Assembly: GCA_021399435.1 (NCBI GenBank)
Contig: JAJTUP010000005.1
Span: 62,001 to 126,000 of the forward strand
DNA: 64,000 nt
Direction: 5' to 3'
Source: Diaporthe sp. PMI_573
Lineage: Eukaryota > Ascomycota > Sordariomycetes > Diaporthales > Diaporthaceae
Position 1 is the stretch's first letter, and every line of letters starts with the position of its first letter. The notes beneath the pieces are model-generated. The model was not told the DNA's origin. It made no database searches and was given only the letters and a program-made list of their open reading frames with translations. Shown here in pieces: positions 44,332 through 54,321 of this stretch. Made by a program: the position numbers and the translations under genes.

Positions 44332-45438
44332 ATGGCGTGGAAAGCTGTGAGCCCTGGGAAGTACGTGTGGGCAACCGGCGCCGTGATTTTCAATCTGGCG
44401 AGGCTGCCCTTGTCGGTCCTCTACTACATCCCCAAATCCACACGACCGCACCCAGAATGGACAATCCTCCAATCGGTGATGAACACTGCAATGAATTCTT
44501 TTTTATACCACCTGGCCTCCGTAGAAGGCGTCACAGCGCTTGACCTGCAGCCAGGAAAACTCGGAGAAAGGTTCACGGCCATCCCCAAAGGCCCACAATC
44601 CATCTTCGCGGGCGCCGCCTCAGACGAGCAAATTCTTCCCTCTGATACGGGGGCGATCTGGTTCCCAACGGTCCCCAAGCCAACAACAAGCGCCCCAGGC
44701 ACGTCTGTGATCATCCTCCACTTCCACCCGGGAGGGTACGTGATGGGCGACGTGCGGACAGACGCAACCTTCATGGCCCAGATGCTCACCGAGCGAGTCG
44801 CCCCGGGTGCCCACGTGTGCATGAGCCTGTACAGACTAGCTTCAAACCCGGGGGGACGATTTCCCGCCGCGCTGCAGGACGCGCTGAGCGCGTACCACTA
44901 CCTCACCCAGCGTTTTCCGGACTCGGAGGTCGTGCTCTCGGGTGACTCGGCGGGCGGCAACATTGTCATCGGCCTCCTGCGCTACATCGCCGAGCATGGG
45001 CCCGAAACGGGGCTCCCGCCGCCCAGGAGCGCACTGCTGTTCTCGCCCGCCATTGACATGCTGGCGCCGCTGGAGCCAGGAAGAATTACGCGCGCCCGCA
45101 ATTACGGAACTGACTACCTGGACCCGACCTTCTTAAGCTGGGGCGCAAGACGCTTTGTCTCTGACAAACCCGCAGCAAAGCCTTACATGAATCCTCTGGG
45201 GGAGCCGTTCAGAAGCCTTACCTCGATATGGGTCTTCTGCGGGGGCTGCGAGCTCTTCTGTGACGACATCACGAGGTTTGTGGATGAGATGAGGACTGTG
45301 AACGGCAACAAGGTTGAGCTATGCGTGGAAAGACTGGCCAACCACGACATTGTCTTTGCGGGAAACCTGACTGGGTGGAGGAAAGAAGCAGAAAATGCTG
45401 CAGACGAGGCTGGGAAGTGGTTGGCCAGGCAATCATGA
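44332..45438 (+). CDS. Alpha/beta hydrolase fold-3 (HSL-type) esterase, 368 aa
   Basis: Single exon. I use the ATG at 44332 (context ATCATGGCG), not the longer upstream open frame. Residues 10-32 are hydrophobic and could anchor the protein or act as a signal. The hormone-sensitive-lipase family motif appears as H-F-H-P-G-G-Y (normally H-G-G-G). The nucleophile elbow is S-G-D-S-A-G-G-N with Ser206. The Asp lies in C-E-L-F-C-D-D and the His in A-N-H-D. The catalytic set is complete. Family members hydrolyse short-chain esters, and fungal ones often act on secondary metabolites or xenobiotics. Third-position GC is high. It has no recognised partner beside it. Confidence 0.85.
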   Translation: MAWKAVSPGKYVWATGAVIFNLARLPLSVLYYIPKSTRPHPEWTILQSVMNTAMNSFLYHLASVEGVTALDLQPGKLGERFTAIPKGPQSIFAGAASDEQILPSDTGAIWFPTVPKPTTSAPGTSVIILHFHPGGYVMGDVRTDATFMAQMLTERVAPGAHVCMSLYRLASNPGGRFPAALQDALSAYHYLTQRFPDSEVVLSGDSAGGNIVIGLLRYIAEHGPETGLPPPRSALLFSPAIDMLAPLEPGRITRARNYGTDYLDPTFLSWGARRFVSDKPAAKPYMNPLGEPFRSLTSIWVFCGGCELFCDDITRFVDEMRTVNGNKVELCVERLANHDIVFAGNLTGWRKEAENAADEAGKWLARQS

Positions 45439-46075
45439 GCCCTTAATTGGAGACGCTGAGGGAGTTGAGCCATGGCTACAGAGCTCTTGGACGCTCATAT
45501 GGGTCTGCGATCATTTTTTACATGTGCCTTGCTGCGCACGACCGGCACGCACGTGGGCGGGTGACACGGGAGCTTAGTTTTCTCTGAATATACAAAAATC
45601 GCTTGATTCACTCTTCGTCCCCACTCGTTTAATATGTGCCATAGCCATGGCCCTCATTCCAAAGATCCACCTGAGCCGCACCGAGGAATATGGAGACCCA
45701 CTTGTTGGTGGCAGCCTGGCCCAGGCAGCCTGGCAAGGCGGTTAGGATCCGTCCGCCCAACCGGCATAATCCCACCAGCAAGAATATATAAGGCAATGCG
45801 AACTCCCGGTGCTCTTCTTGGACCTCCTTTTTCTTCTTTCTCTCCATCCTGGTGCACGGGCTTTACATATTCAGTGAAGGTTCGCCTGAGAATACGTTTT
45901 TGCTAGTTGAAAACTATAATATGACCACTCTTAGCTGGCCGTGGCTGGTTAAGGAATCTTTGGAACACCTCTTGACTGATTGTCTTTCATCGTCATGGAT
46001 TGCTTGCACTCCAGATGAAGAAGGGTCCCTCACAGTTACAGTCTGGCGACGACGGCAGCTTCGGTGGTGTCTCAC
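45439..46075. other. Intergenic, no gene seen
   Basis: Downstream flank of the esterase gene. Only short frames on both strands. Confidence 0.4.
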
Positions 46076-46477
46076 TCAGAAGCCAACGGAACAGGTCAGG
46101 TACCGATACGTGTACATTCTTACCTTGGGAAATACGTAATAGTTTGAGCACATATCCATCACTGCACTCACTAATTCATTCTTGGACCTAGGCCATGATG
46201 GCTCGCACGATGTGGTATATTCATTGTGCTTGTGCTTTGGGCGAACTTGGATGAAAACATCAGAGCCGTAGCACTGCCCAATATTTTCACTGGCATATCG
46301 CCGCATGAGGTTCTTTGTGGCCCGGTGGAAACTATCGTTAGTCCCGTCTCTTCTCTGAGATGCGTACCGAGACGTGCCATTCTGGCTGTCCGTGATTATC
46401 TGCTGGGTTATGACGAAGATATTGGATGTGCCATTTATATACACGTTGTCTATAAGGGGTGCAACCAACCCCGCCAT
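46076..46477 (-). CDS. Possible unrecognised gene or exon, 133 codons
   Basis: An ATG at 46477 starts a stop-free frame with several N-glycosylation-type sequons (N-G-T, N-D-S) and a few Cys residues (C-Y-G-S-D-V-F-I-Q, T-S-C-E-P, D-M-C-S-N). A GTAAGA donor follows the P-K codons near 46120, so a downstream exon is possible. No signal peptide is evident at this start, although an upstream exon could supply one. I cannot assign a family. The antisense strand is also partly open. It is listed because its composition resembles small secreted fungal proteins. Confidence 0.25.
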   Translation of the reverse strand: MAGLVAPLIDNVYINGTSNIFVITQQIITDSQNGTSRYASQRRDGTNDSFHRATKNLMRRYASENIGQCYGSDVFIQVRPKHKHNEYTTSCEPSWPRSKNELVSAVMDMCSNYYVFPKVRMYTYRYLTCSVGF

Positions 46478-47623
46478 AATTACACAAGATCCAGAAATGG
46501 CCCGTCGCGCTCTAATACATCTTCAGAATTCAACGCTATTAGTGATCACTGTGAAGCAATGAAGCAGTGCGAAGAAGTGAAAATTTGAACAAAAAGTTTT
46601 CCAGTTCTCAAACTGTAGGTGTTTTTCGGTTTCTTGTCCACAAAGGGCGTGCCCAGCCAGACACGGCTCTCAAATGGGGCAGAAGAACTGCAAAAACTCG
46701 AAAATGATGCGATCACTCTCTTAGTGTCGACCTTCACAAAGCTTCAGCCCTGTTCAATGTGACAAAGATGTTGCTTCCAAGTCCGAGTTCGCAGATGGTG
46801 GCCTATCAGAATATCCTCTCAAGGCTGACGATAGAGGACGGACGGGCTTGATAAGACCATATGAGCCGAAGGACACCGTTCCTTATTTTCAAGCGCGGAC
46901 GGCCCATAGTCAGCAGCAGCGAGTTCGCATGCCGCTCCTGGATGCATATATCCCTACGAAACGCAGAAGATATCCAAAAATGTCACGCCACGCATTCATA
47001 ACTTACCACTGTAAGCCGTTCGAGCTTGGCCCCGTTTTCCCATAGACACGTGCCTTGTCCTTCCAAGCCTGCACATCTGGGTCACTCCTGTCTGAAGGGG
47101 GTGCGACTGGGGACATGTAAGCCAGCCTCTTTTTACTATAGGGCCAGATCGACCCGACGCGATGCATCAAGGTAGATTGATGGCCTGAGCTACCTCTTTG
47201 ACTTCTATCATGGAAACCTTGACATGTTATTCTCTCTTAGTTGGGATATACCCCTTCACGCCATGTGTCGTAGGTTTGCTAGCACAGAACGGCAGACCAA
47301 TTCGCGAGGAGAATAGCAAATAAGCTTTGGAATGGCGTCCGTGAGCTGATACATTTGTCAGGGTTGTGAGAGAAACGAGTCATTAGTATGCAGAAGAGTA
47401 CGTCCGGGGGTTATGGACGTGTCGAATGAATGTAAGGCTCCCTGACAAGGGTGAAACACTCAAAAGGAAAGTTTATCACGCGCATAATCCCCCGGATTCT
47501 TCGGGGCTGACCCAACAACCTCGCCTCTGACCCGTGATAGAAATTCTTTTCTCACGACACTAGTACAGTTCCCTAATGTGCTCGGCAGCCTAGCATACTC
47601 GTCGGGCCTTCCCTTCTACGACG
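46478..47623. other. Intergenic, 1.1 kb, no gene seen
   Basis: Only short frames. The end is the 5' flank of the rhodopsin-domain gene at 47624. Confidence 0.4.
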
Positions 47624-49152
47624 ATGTACGGGAACCTCACGCGTTCTGGTGAATTTCCCTCCAATTACACTGATGAGGGTCTGCCGTTGGAGAACCGCAA
47701 AAGCACAATCATACCTGTGATTGTGTCTGGGTTGGTATGAGCGCTCTGAACGGTGGTATTGCAACTCGCTGACAATCACACTGGCAGTCTGTAGCTTGGT
47801 TATGCGTCGGCCTAAGGATATATGTGAGAGTGCGCATCGTACGAGCACCTGGGTGGGATGATCTTGTAGTGTTGCTTGCATTGGTAATGCTGCTACTCCA
47901 AAAGCACATCGTGATAGGTGCTGACTCCAAAGCTTGCCGGTTCAACGAGCGCGATAGGGCTTTCTTTGGGTAAGCCACACCCCGGCCCACCCGACATTGG
48001 CGATCTGCACAAACGCGTTGAACTAACAGAGAGTTAGCGACGGATTACGGCTTTGGCCACCCTTTTAGAAAGGTTCCCGATAGCGACAGAGAAATGTTCT
48101 TTCTCGTGAGCTCTACACATTGACTGCGATGCTGCTGCAACAACATGACTCAAGCTTACATTTGGAGTAGTTATTTTACATGTCCAACGCGTCATTTTCC
48201 ACGTCGAACGCCCTGGTAAAACTGTCGATTCTTTTACAATACGTCCGAGTATTCCAAAATCGTATGGGACACCTCAGGATCACATCGATAGTGCTGATCG
48301 TCATCGTCTCGATCTGGGGCTTCGCTTTCTCCTTTATGGCGTGGTTCCCCTGCTTCCCAGTACATCAATTTTACCGCCTAGGGTCGGAAACGAACTGCTA
48401 CGGATACGGCTCTACCAAACCGATGGACGTGTATAACATCGTGGTGGCATCTAATGCCACAAATATGGCCCTGGACTTTGTAATTCTTGTGCTGCCTATC
48501 CCTTTGCTATTTAGCGACGACGACACCATTCGACGTACAAAGCTGGGACTTGTTGGACTTCTCATTATTGGGGCGATGTAAGAGAGTGTAACATGTTCCT
48601 TGTAATTCACAGGAAGTGGGTACTAATCTGACATCTAGAATCAATGTCATCGCAGCAGGGCGCATCGTCGCGAACAGGGCGACAGCAGACAAAGAGCCCG
48701 ACCCTACGAAATCCTTCCCGACAATTATACTGCTAGGAGAAACCGAGAATCGATTATCTCTGGCGTTGGCATCGATCCCGGTGTTTTGGCCAGTAGTCAC
48801 AAAGACGTGGAACAACTTTATCTTTGTCACGCAGGAGGTTAAGGTGGAAACCACGACGAGGGACTTTCCAAACCAATTGGAGTTGGGTGAAAACAGCCAC
48901 GGCCCTATGATGGGGATCGCTGGCGTCAACATCGAAGATGAGACGACAGAGGCAGGACTCCGACATCCCGGGCGACTCTGCGAAGTGGATCAATATGTAC
49001 GGCAGCTGATAAGCCCGTTTGCTGAGGCTCAAAAGGATGAGTCTACTAGTTTGACGACTGAACTGCACCGAGGATTCACGGAGGAGTTCGAAGCGTTTAA
49101 TCTGGAATTTGAGACCGTGCCGGAGATTGCCAGGTCCTGTGACCATCCATGA
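47624..49152 (+). CDS. Rhodopsin-domain seven-helix membrane protein, five exons, 409 aa
   Basis: Exons are 47624-47734, 47788-47917, 48038-48105, 48171-48577 and 48639-49152. Introns are 53, 120, 65 and 61 nt. Donors are GTATGA, GTGCTG, GTGAGC and GTAAGA; branch sites CTGAC, CTAAC, TGACT and CTGAC. The chain reads R-I-Y-V-R-V-R-I-V-R-A-P-G-W-D-D, then I-V-I-A-T-D-Y-G-F-G-H-P, L-V-K-L-S-I-L-L-Q-Y-V-R-V-F, and D-F-V-I-L-V-L-P-I-P, all signatures of the family. Seven hydrophobic helices result. Donor 2 is weak. A stronger GTAAGC at 47970 with an acceptor at 48029 would add about 20 residues before the Y-G-F-G motif, but fits the family less well. The C-terminal tail (about 130 aa) is acidic and cytoplasmic. 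It is a paralogue-type neighbour of the gene at 41.5-42.8 kb. The role is probably receptor-like. Confidence 0.75.
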
Positions 49153-49386
49153 ACGTCGGGTCGCGAGGTCTCCCAATAGCGACAGCTGGGCAAAGGGCAG
49201 TACGTGAACATTTCATCGTCAAAAACACAGAGAATGCTTTAATTGCAGTATCTAATTATTCAAAATCACACATTGGCCGTTGTGAACTCGGAATAAATGC
49301 GACTGAGTTAGTTACAGGGGGGGTGGCGAACGGCGATGCCATCAATATATTAGCTACGAGCTGACTTGAGATCGACCTTCCAGTAC

Positions 49387-50217
49387 CTACAACCACCCAG
49401 AAGTTTGAGTGCTCAACCAAGGCAGTAGGACATCAAGAAGTCCCTGCAGGTTCTCAGGGAACAATGCGTGGGACGCATCCTCCACAAACACCACAGTGGA
49501 ACGGTTACCTGCCAAGCCAGTGGTGTAGTTCCATTGGTCCTCCTGCCTCCACGGATCCAAGGTCGCAATGACATCCAGGATCTGCGTGTTGTTCCCCCCA
49601 AGAGTACTCACGCCAGTACCTGAGACAGAGCCGACGGCGTCGGTGAGCCAACCCGTCAGCCACACTGAGGCATCGTGGCCGGGGGCAAAGTAGCCCAGCT
49701 CCAGTGCCGCAAGTCTGTCCTCGGCAGAATTGCTGTAGTTGCTGGCGATCGTGGCGGTGGCGGCGATCGTGGCGTTGGAATTGATGCCAGTGCTGATGCA
49801 TGCCAAGACGATAGACGGAACCTTCTCCGGATAGGTGGCGGCCATGTGCTTTGTGACCCGCTGGCCGGCGGCGTGACCGAGAACGACGGCCTTGCCGTTG
49901 CCAAAAGAGTCAATGACTGAAGCAACGTCGGCGCCGAGCTCATCCCAGGTCGTGTCGATCGGGCCGGTGGACTCGCCCATGCCGCGGGGTTGAGGGCGGA
50001 GGACCCGGTACCCGGCCTCGGCAAGGGCGGTAGAGAACTCATGGAAGTCTTCGATACTGTCACGGGCGAACGATGGCCAGACGAGCAATGATGGGCCCTC
50101 TCCTTCGACGAGAATCTGGATTGTGTTGTTGGAAGCGCCAGTGAGATACTCCGTGGTGTATGCCCCTGATCCCAAGGCCGGCAGCGCGGCGAGAGCCAGT
50201 ATGTGTTTGAAATGCAT
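49387..50217 (-). CDS. Secreted alpha/beta-hydrolase-fold protein with Ala at the nucleophile position, 276 aa
   Basis: Single exon. Residues 1-18 are a signal peptide ending A-L-G-S-G-A. The fold is clear: P-S-L-L-V-W-P-S-F-A-R near the oxyanion loop, R-P-Q-P-R-G-M-G-E-S, and the elbow V-V-L-G-H-A-A-G-Q-R (114-118). The nucleophile position is Ala116, not Ser. A late acidic residue and S-H-A-L-F-P-E (His) are kept. Related fungal and bacterial proteins often carry G-H-A-x-G-N at this place, so the change is probably an old lineage feature and not a fresh mutation. Several N-glycosylation sequons fit secretion. It may be a binding protein or use another catalytic residue. Function unknown. 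Confidence 0.75.
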   Translation of the reverse strand: MHFKHILALAALPALGSGAYTTEYLTGASNNTIQILVEGEGPSLLVWPSFARDSIEDFHEFSTALAEAGYRVLRPQPRGMGESTGPIDTTWDELGADVASVIDSFGNGKAVVLGHAAGQRVTKHMAATYPEKVPSIVLACISTGINSNATIAATATIASNYSNSAEDRLAALELGYFAPGHDASVWLTGWLTDAVGSVSGTGVSTLGGNNTQILDVIATLDPWRQEDQWNYTTGLAGNRSTVVFVEDASHALFPENLQGLLDVLLPWLSTQTSGWL

Positions 50218-51755
50218 TGTAAGGAAAGACGTTTGATCTGGTGAGCTGGTATTGCCAAGGTTTTGCCCTCCACGATAGACAAAGAAACTGTATGAAGCTG
50301 ATGCTGGGAAGCGAATGTCTGGGGAGTTCTAGCAGCCAAAGTCGGATGAAAGTGTGGTTTCATCCTCTGCTACAGTTTGTTCAAGAGATCATATATACAC
50401 ACAGTTTTACAAAGGGGCGCCTCCTTTTCCAACGGAGGTCTTCTCAAGTCCATGAGGCCGCGGATGGACTGTCTTGGTGTCTGACGAGTCAGATTTTCCA
50501 CTCCGCCCATTAGACATAGTTCAAATAAATCTTGGCACCGTTCCGTGGTGGCGGCACTCCCGAACCCTGTGGGCCTGTCACTTGGTTGCTTTCTTGGTAA
50601 AGACATGGTTTCTAGTGGTGACAAGGGCAATATTGGGTTGATGGGTGTGTCCTCAAGGCGGTTTCTTACTACAGTCCCGAGAACCATTGCGCAGCAGAAA
50701 ACTTCTCTGTCTATCTTTGTCCCATATGCTTTTCCACACCACAGTTTTGAGCGATCTGGTACCAGTGCCCTGGGTTGAAGGATGAACATCAGTCACTTAA
50801 ACCCACATAATGAAGACAGCAGATGAGATTCAGTGTTTCCAATGTTCCTGAGCGCGTTTTCAGACACTGTACTAATATGAATAAACGTTATGGTCATGTA
50901 GATCATTTGGCAGGCTTAGGCGGGAGAAGGACCTATCAGAAACTTGTTCTTCCATCCCCCACATTCCGGACGGAAGCAATTGAATTCTCACGGTTTGTCT
51001 GAACTTCGGCGGCCTTGCCAAGTTTGGCAATCAACTTGGCGGAAATTTCGGCGAAAGTAATTGCGCAAGGTTTTGCTGTTGCTGTCTTGAGGCGTAGGCT
51101 GCACGACCCAGGCACGCTGTTGAATCCTGAGGTAAAAGGGGGAAAACATAGGGAATATACCCGAGTAAAATAATGTCAAAAAGCACTATTGTCACTGACA
51201 GAATCACGACGCTCAAATTACATATGGCTTTGAGTAGTGATTAGGAATCAAACTTCCAATCATGTAGGTAGTATCATTTCCAACTATCAGTGTTGCCGTG
51301 ATCTCAAGTGTCCCATGTACAATATAAAGGCTCTCAATCAACTATTTTTGTCCTGCTTTGAGCTAGGATCTATCGTTTAGAAGCCCCAAACTACGGGACC
51401 ACAATATCCGAGGACTTGTGAAACAAACATGTTGAACAATTGCTATCTTTACCTAGCTATATAATAGCCCAAGCCAATGACATGGGGATAATCAGTTCCA
51501 GTAGTGAATGAAATATCAAGTTCACCATCCTGGTCCCTGTCTTCATCCGTAGACCTCATTTCGCCTACCTTGCCACGGCGTATTCTCTTCATTCGGCATA
51601 CTGTCATTGAACACGTCGGCGATTCAGCATCGCAGGCAAATTTGCGACAGCACTGATGCATCAAAATGGTGGTTATTGAATGAAGTTCGAAGTGCAAAGT
51701 ACCAGAGACCATATGCAGGACGCAGCAGCGGTTGTAGAAAATACCACAAAGGGTA
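50218..51755. other. Intergenic, 1.5 kb
   Basis: No called gene. A Cys-rich minus frame (51449-51907) runs across the left edge of the inserted element. It might be the remains of a gene interrupted there, but shows no known domain. Confidence 0.35.
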
Positions 51756-51814
51756 AGTCGCCGTGACCACATCCGGTCCACCCCCCCATTCGGGCCACTT
51801 TTTCCACCAAAATC
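51756..51814 (+). repeat. Left terminal inverted repeat, 59 bp
   Basis: Identical, as reverse complement, to 52638-52696. Ends in CCACCAAAATC. Similarity continues weakly for about 8 bp inward. Confidence 0.9.
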
Positions 51815-52637
51815 ATCATTTTTAACTCCACCAATATTGCTCCAATTATTCTCAAAATTAGTATACATATATATTGTACTAACTAAAGCCAGTACATAAA
51901 TCCACAAAATTATAACTAATTATTCCATAAAGATATAATAATATAAATATCTTTAAACTCAATCTATATTAAGACTTATAGCTTAATAAGCTTTGCTTAT
52001 ATAGTATTGAAAAATATATATAAGTATATTTAAGGTCTTAAAGTAAGTTAAAAAAATATTATTATAAATTCTTTTATGCTAATTAATAGAGAAATAATAT
52101 ATACTAGTTTAGAGATAATACACTTAAAATATAGAAAAGTAATAAAATAAATTAGTAGAATTTAAGATAATATTTTTTTAAAATTCTTTATATAGAATAT
52201 ATATATAATATAGACTTTACTTAATTATAAGTATTTTTATAAAGGTTTTAAAATTAAAGTTTCCTTTTCCCTAAGAAATATTTATTAAGAAAACTCTTTT
52301 TCTATTATATATTTTTATATAGACTACATATTACTATAGTCTCTTAATATATACTATATAGTATAGTTTTATATATAGAAATATTATTACCTTAAATGTA
52401 ACTAGTTATATAAGAAAGAAATTAAAGTTTTTATACTGTTAAGAACTGCTATATATTTAGGTGAAATCTTTAACAAATCTTTTTTCTTGTCTTTAAAAAC
52501 CTTTTTAAAAATAATAAGGTTATGTATTATATTTAAAATATTTTTTTTATACTAAATAAAGTTTTAAATATTTTTCGAGATTTTCTATATTATCTTATCG
52601 CTTAGCGTGGTGGAGATATAGACCCCTAGAAAATGGC

Positions 52638-52696
52638 GATTTTGGTGGAAAAAGTGGCCCGAATGGGGGGGTGGACCGGATGTGGTCACGGCGACT
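52638..52696 (-). repeat. Right terminal inverted repeat, 59 bp
   Basis: Perfect reverse complement of 51756-51814, including the C7 run. Confidence 0.9.
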
Positions 52697-52877
52697 TATC
52701 TAATACAGGGAGCGCTGTCAATCAAAAGACATAGAAAATGAAGGGATGGCCATTGAGCCACACAGACAATGTAATTGTCCATAGCATTAGTAATAATATT
52801 TTATGGGAACAACAGTAATAATGCCTTGTCGGTCGACAATGACTGTGTCGCCCGATCCTAGGACTAGCACCTGCGAC

Positions 52878-52884
52878 TATAAAA
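52878..52884 (+). promoter_or_regulatory. TATA box of the small membrane-protein gene
   Basis: TATAAAA, 134 nt before the ATG at 53012. A possible 5'-leader intron (GTAGGT...CTGCAG, about 52954-52997) lies between them. Confidence 0.5.
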
Positions 52885-53011
52885 GCTCAACATGCTCCAT
52901 CCCCACCCGCACTTAATATTCTACTGCACCAACTCTCAATCAACACAAAAGACAAGTAGGTTTTCAGAAATTTCACCGGTCACTTACTTTTCTGCAGAAC
53001 TGTTTTGGAAA

Positions 53012-53351
53012 ATGTCTGCAATCAGCAACGCAACCGGCAACTCGACATCCCAACGATGGACAGCAAACTCCGGTGGATCAAGGTCATGGCGATCCCGAGT
53101 GGCTATTCTACGTCTTGTTTTTAGGTTCGATGCTCTTTTTGGTGGTATTTCTTCTTGTGATGATATGCTGCTTCTACAACGCACGCAACACCGACCGCGC
53201 AGCCAATGATGACATTGAGCTGCAGCAGCGTGCCGTTACGAAGTCTCGTGTCAATCCGGAGCCTCGCCGTGCAAAGACGGAGCCTAGACGTACAAAGCCG
53301 AAGTCTAGTGCAAAGCTGGAGCCCATTGATGGACTATTTGATCTTGGTTAG
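53012..53351 (+). CDS. Small single-pass membrane protein, about 95 aa
   Basis: Exon 1 is 53012-53072 and exon 2 is 53125-53351, with a 52-nt intron (GTGGAT donor, TTTTTAG acceptor) joining G|GT. The N-terminus (M-S-A-I-S-N-A-T-G-N-S-T) has two N-glycosylation sequons and would lie outside the cell. One membrane helix follows (S-M-L-F-L-V-V-F-L-L-V-M-I-C-C-F-Y). The cytoplasmic tail is basic, with an imperfect internal repeat (E-P-R-R-A-K-T then E-P-R-R-T-K-P). If the intron is not removed, the second frame also reads a longer hydrophobic helix (E-W-L-F-Y-V-L-F-L-G), so a 1-2-nt indel is an alternative to splicing. A clear TATA box upstream supports transcription. No family recognised. Confidence 0.5.
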
Positions 53352-54321
53352 TTAAACTTCTGAGTAATCACTCAACGGGTTGAGGATAGTGCTGTGGAAA
53401 GGTTCATTGGGTGTAGTTGGCAGGTCACCCTCAGACCTGCAAGCAGTTGATCTAGTCAACTATATGGCTGGCCAGCTGGCAACCAGATGAAATGCTAGCG
53501 CTATGGCTAGCATCCGGCGGTCCGTCGGGGGCCGAATGCCACGGCGAGGTCACAACCTATTCCCCAATCATAAGACCAAGGGACAGGAGACCACTGAGCC
53601 AACGGCACATCTAGCATTGCTTCCTGCGTACAGCAAGACCTAGATCAGAAGAGTTTGTACAGAAATGTAACTTGGCTAAGGAAGAATTGCGTATGGGAAG
53701 GCAGAACGCTTTGATTGGGTTTCTAACCAAGCACCTTTTCAGTGAGTATCCGCATGTGAGATGTAGTGGGCAGATTTCCATAATTAGATTGCACAATATT
53801 ACTTTGATTGCCGCTCATCACCTCATTATCATTTAAATGCTGTGACTAGTCAAGCCACATAGATTTGGCACAACGGAAGTTCATTTCAGACAAATGGTAA
53901 ATAGTAGGAAACATATCTGTAAGAATTCATTTGCATAAGAATGTCTATCATGATGGCGTATGACTGCCTGTCCTTTCAGTTGGACATCATGTTGTATCCG
54001 TACATCACCCTGGAGCTAACATAGATAGAAGAAATGATATTCCAACGAGAGTCTCCAGCAAATATGTCGGGATGTTATTGGTGGCATAATGAATATAGAC
54101 GCAGGTCTTCTATAATGGTTATGGGCGAGTGGGTCAAAGCACGCGGGCCGATCCGTCGAGAGATGCGATGGAAGTTGGGTCTCCCTTGTCGTTGACGTCA
54201 GAGTGTTCTGCGTCTTGGCCGCATCCGTAGTCGTGACGACACGCTTATTGCGCTGTAAGATGACATCTTCCATTGAAGTGCCGTGTATTGCATTTCAAGT
54301 GTATCCTATACTATAACGTCC
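53352..54321. other. Intergenic, no gene seen
   Basis: Short frames only. Contains the 5' flank of the SnoaL-like gene. Confidence 0.4.

Larger units (their letters stand above)
51756..52696. mobile_element. AT-rich DNA element with perfect 59-bp terminal inverted repeats and TA target duplication
   Basis: The element is 941 bp. Its ends are a perfect 59-bp inverted repeat (51756-51814 and 52638-52696) that starts AGTCGCCGTGACCACATCC and is GC-rich. It is flanked on both sides by TA (51754-51755 and 52697-52698), as expected for Tc1/mariner/pogo-type insertion. The 823-bp interior is extremely A/T-rich with almost no G or C and no transposase frame. This looks like a non-autonomous TIR element, or a larger copy whose inside was stripped by C-to-T mutation (RIP-like) while the short ends stayed int act. 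No protein can be read from it. Confidence 0.85.
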
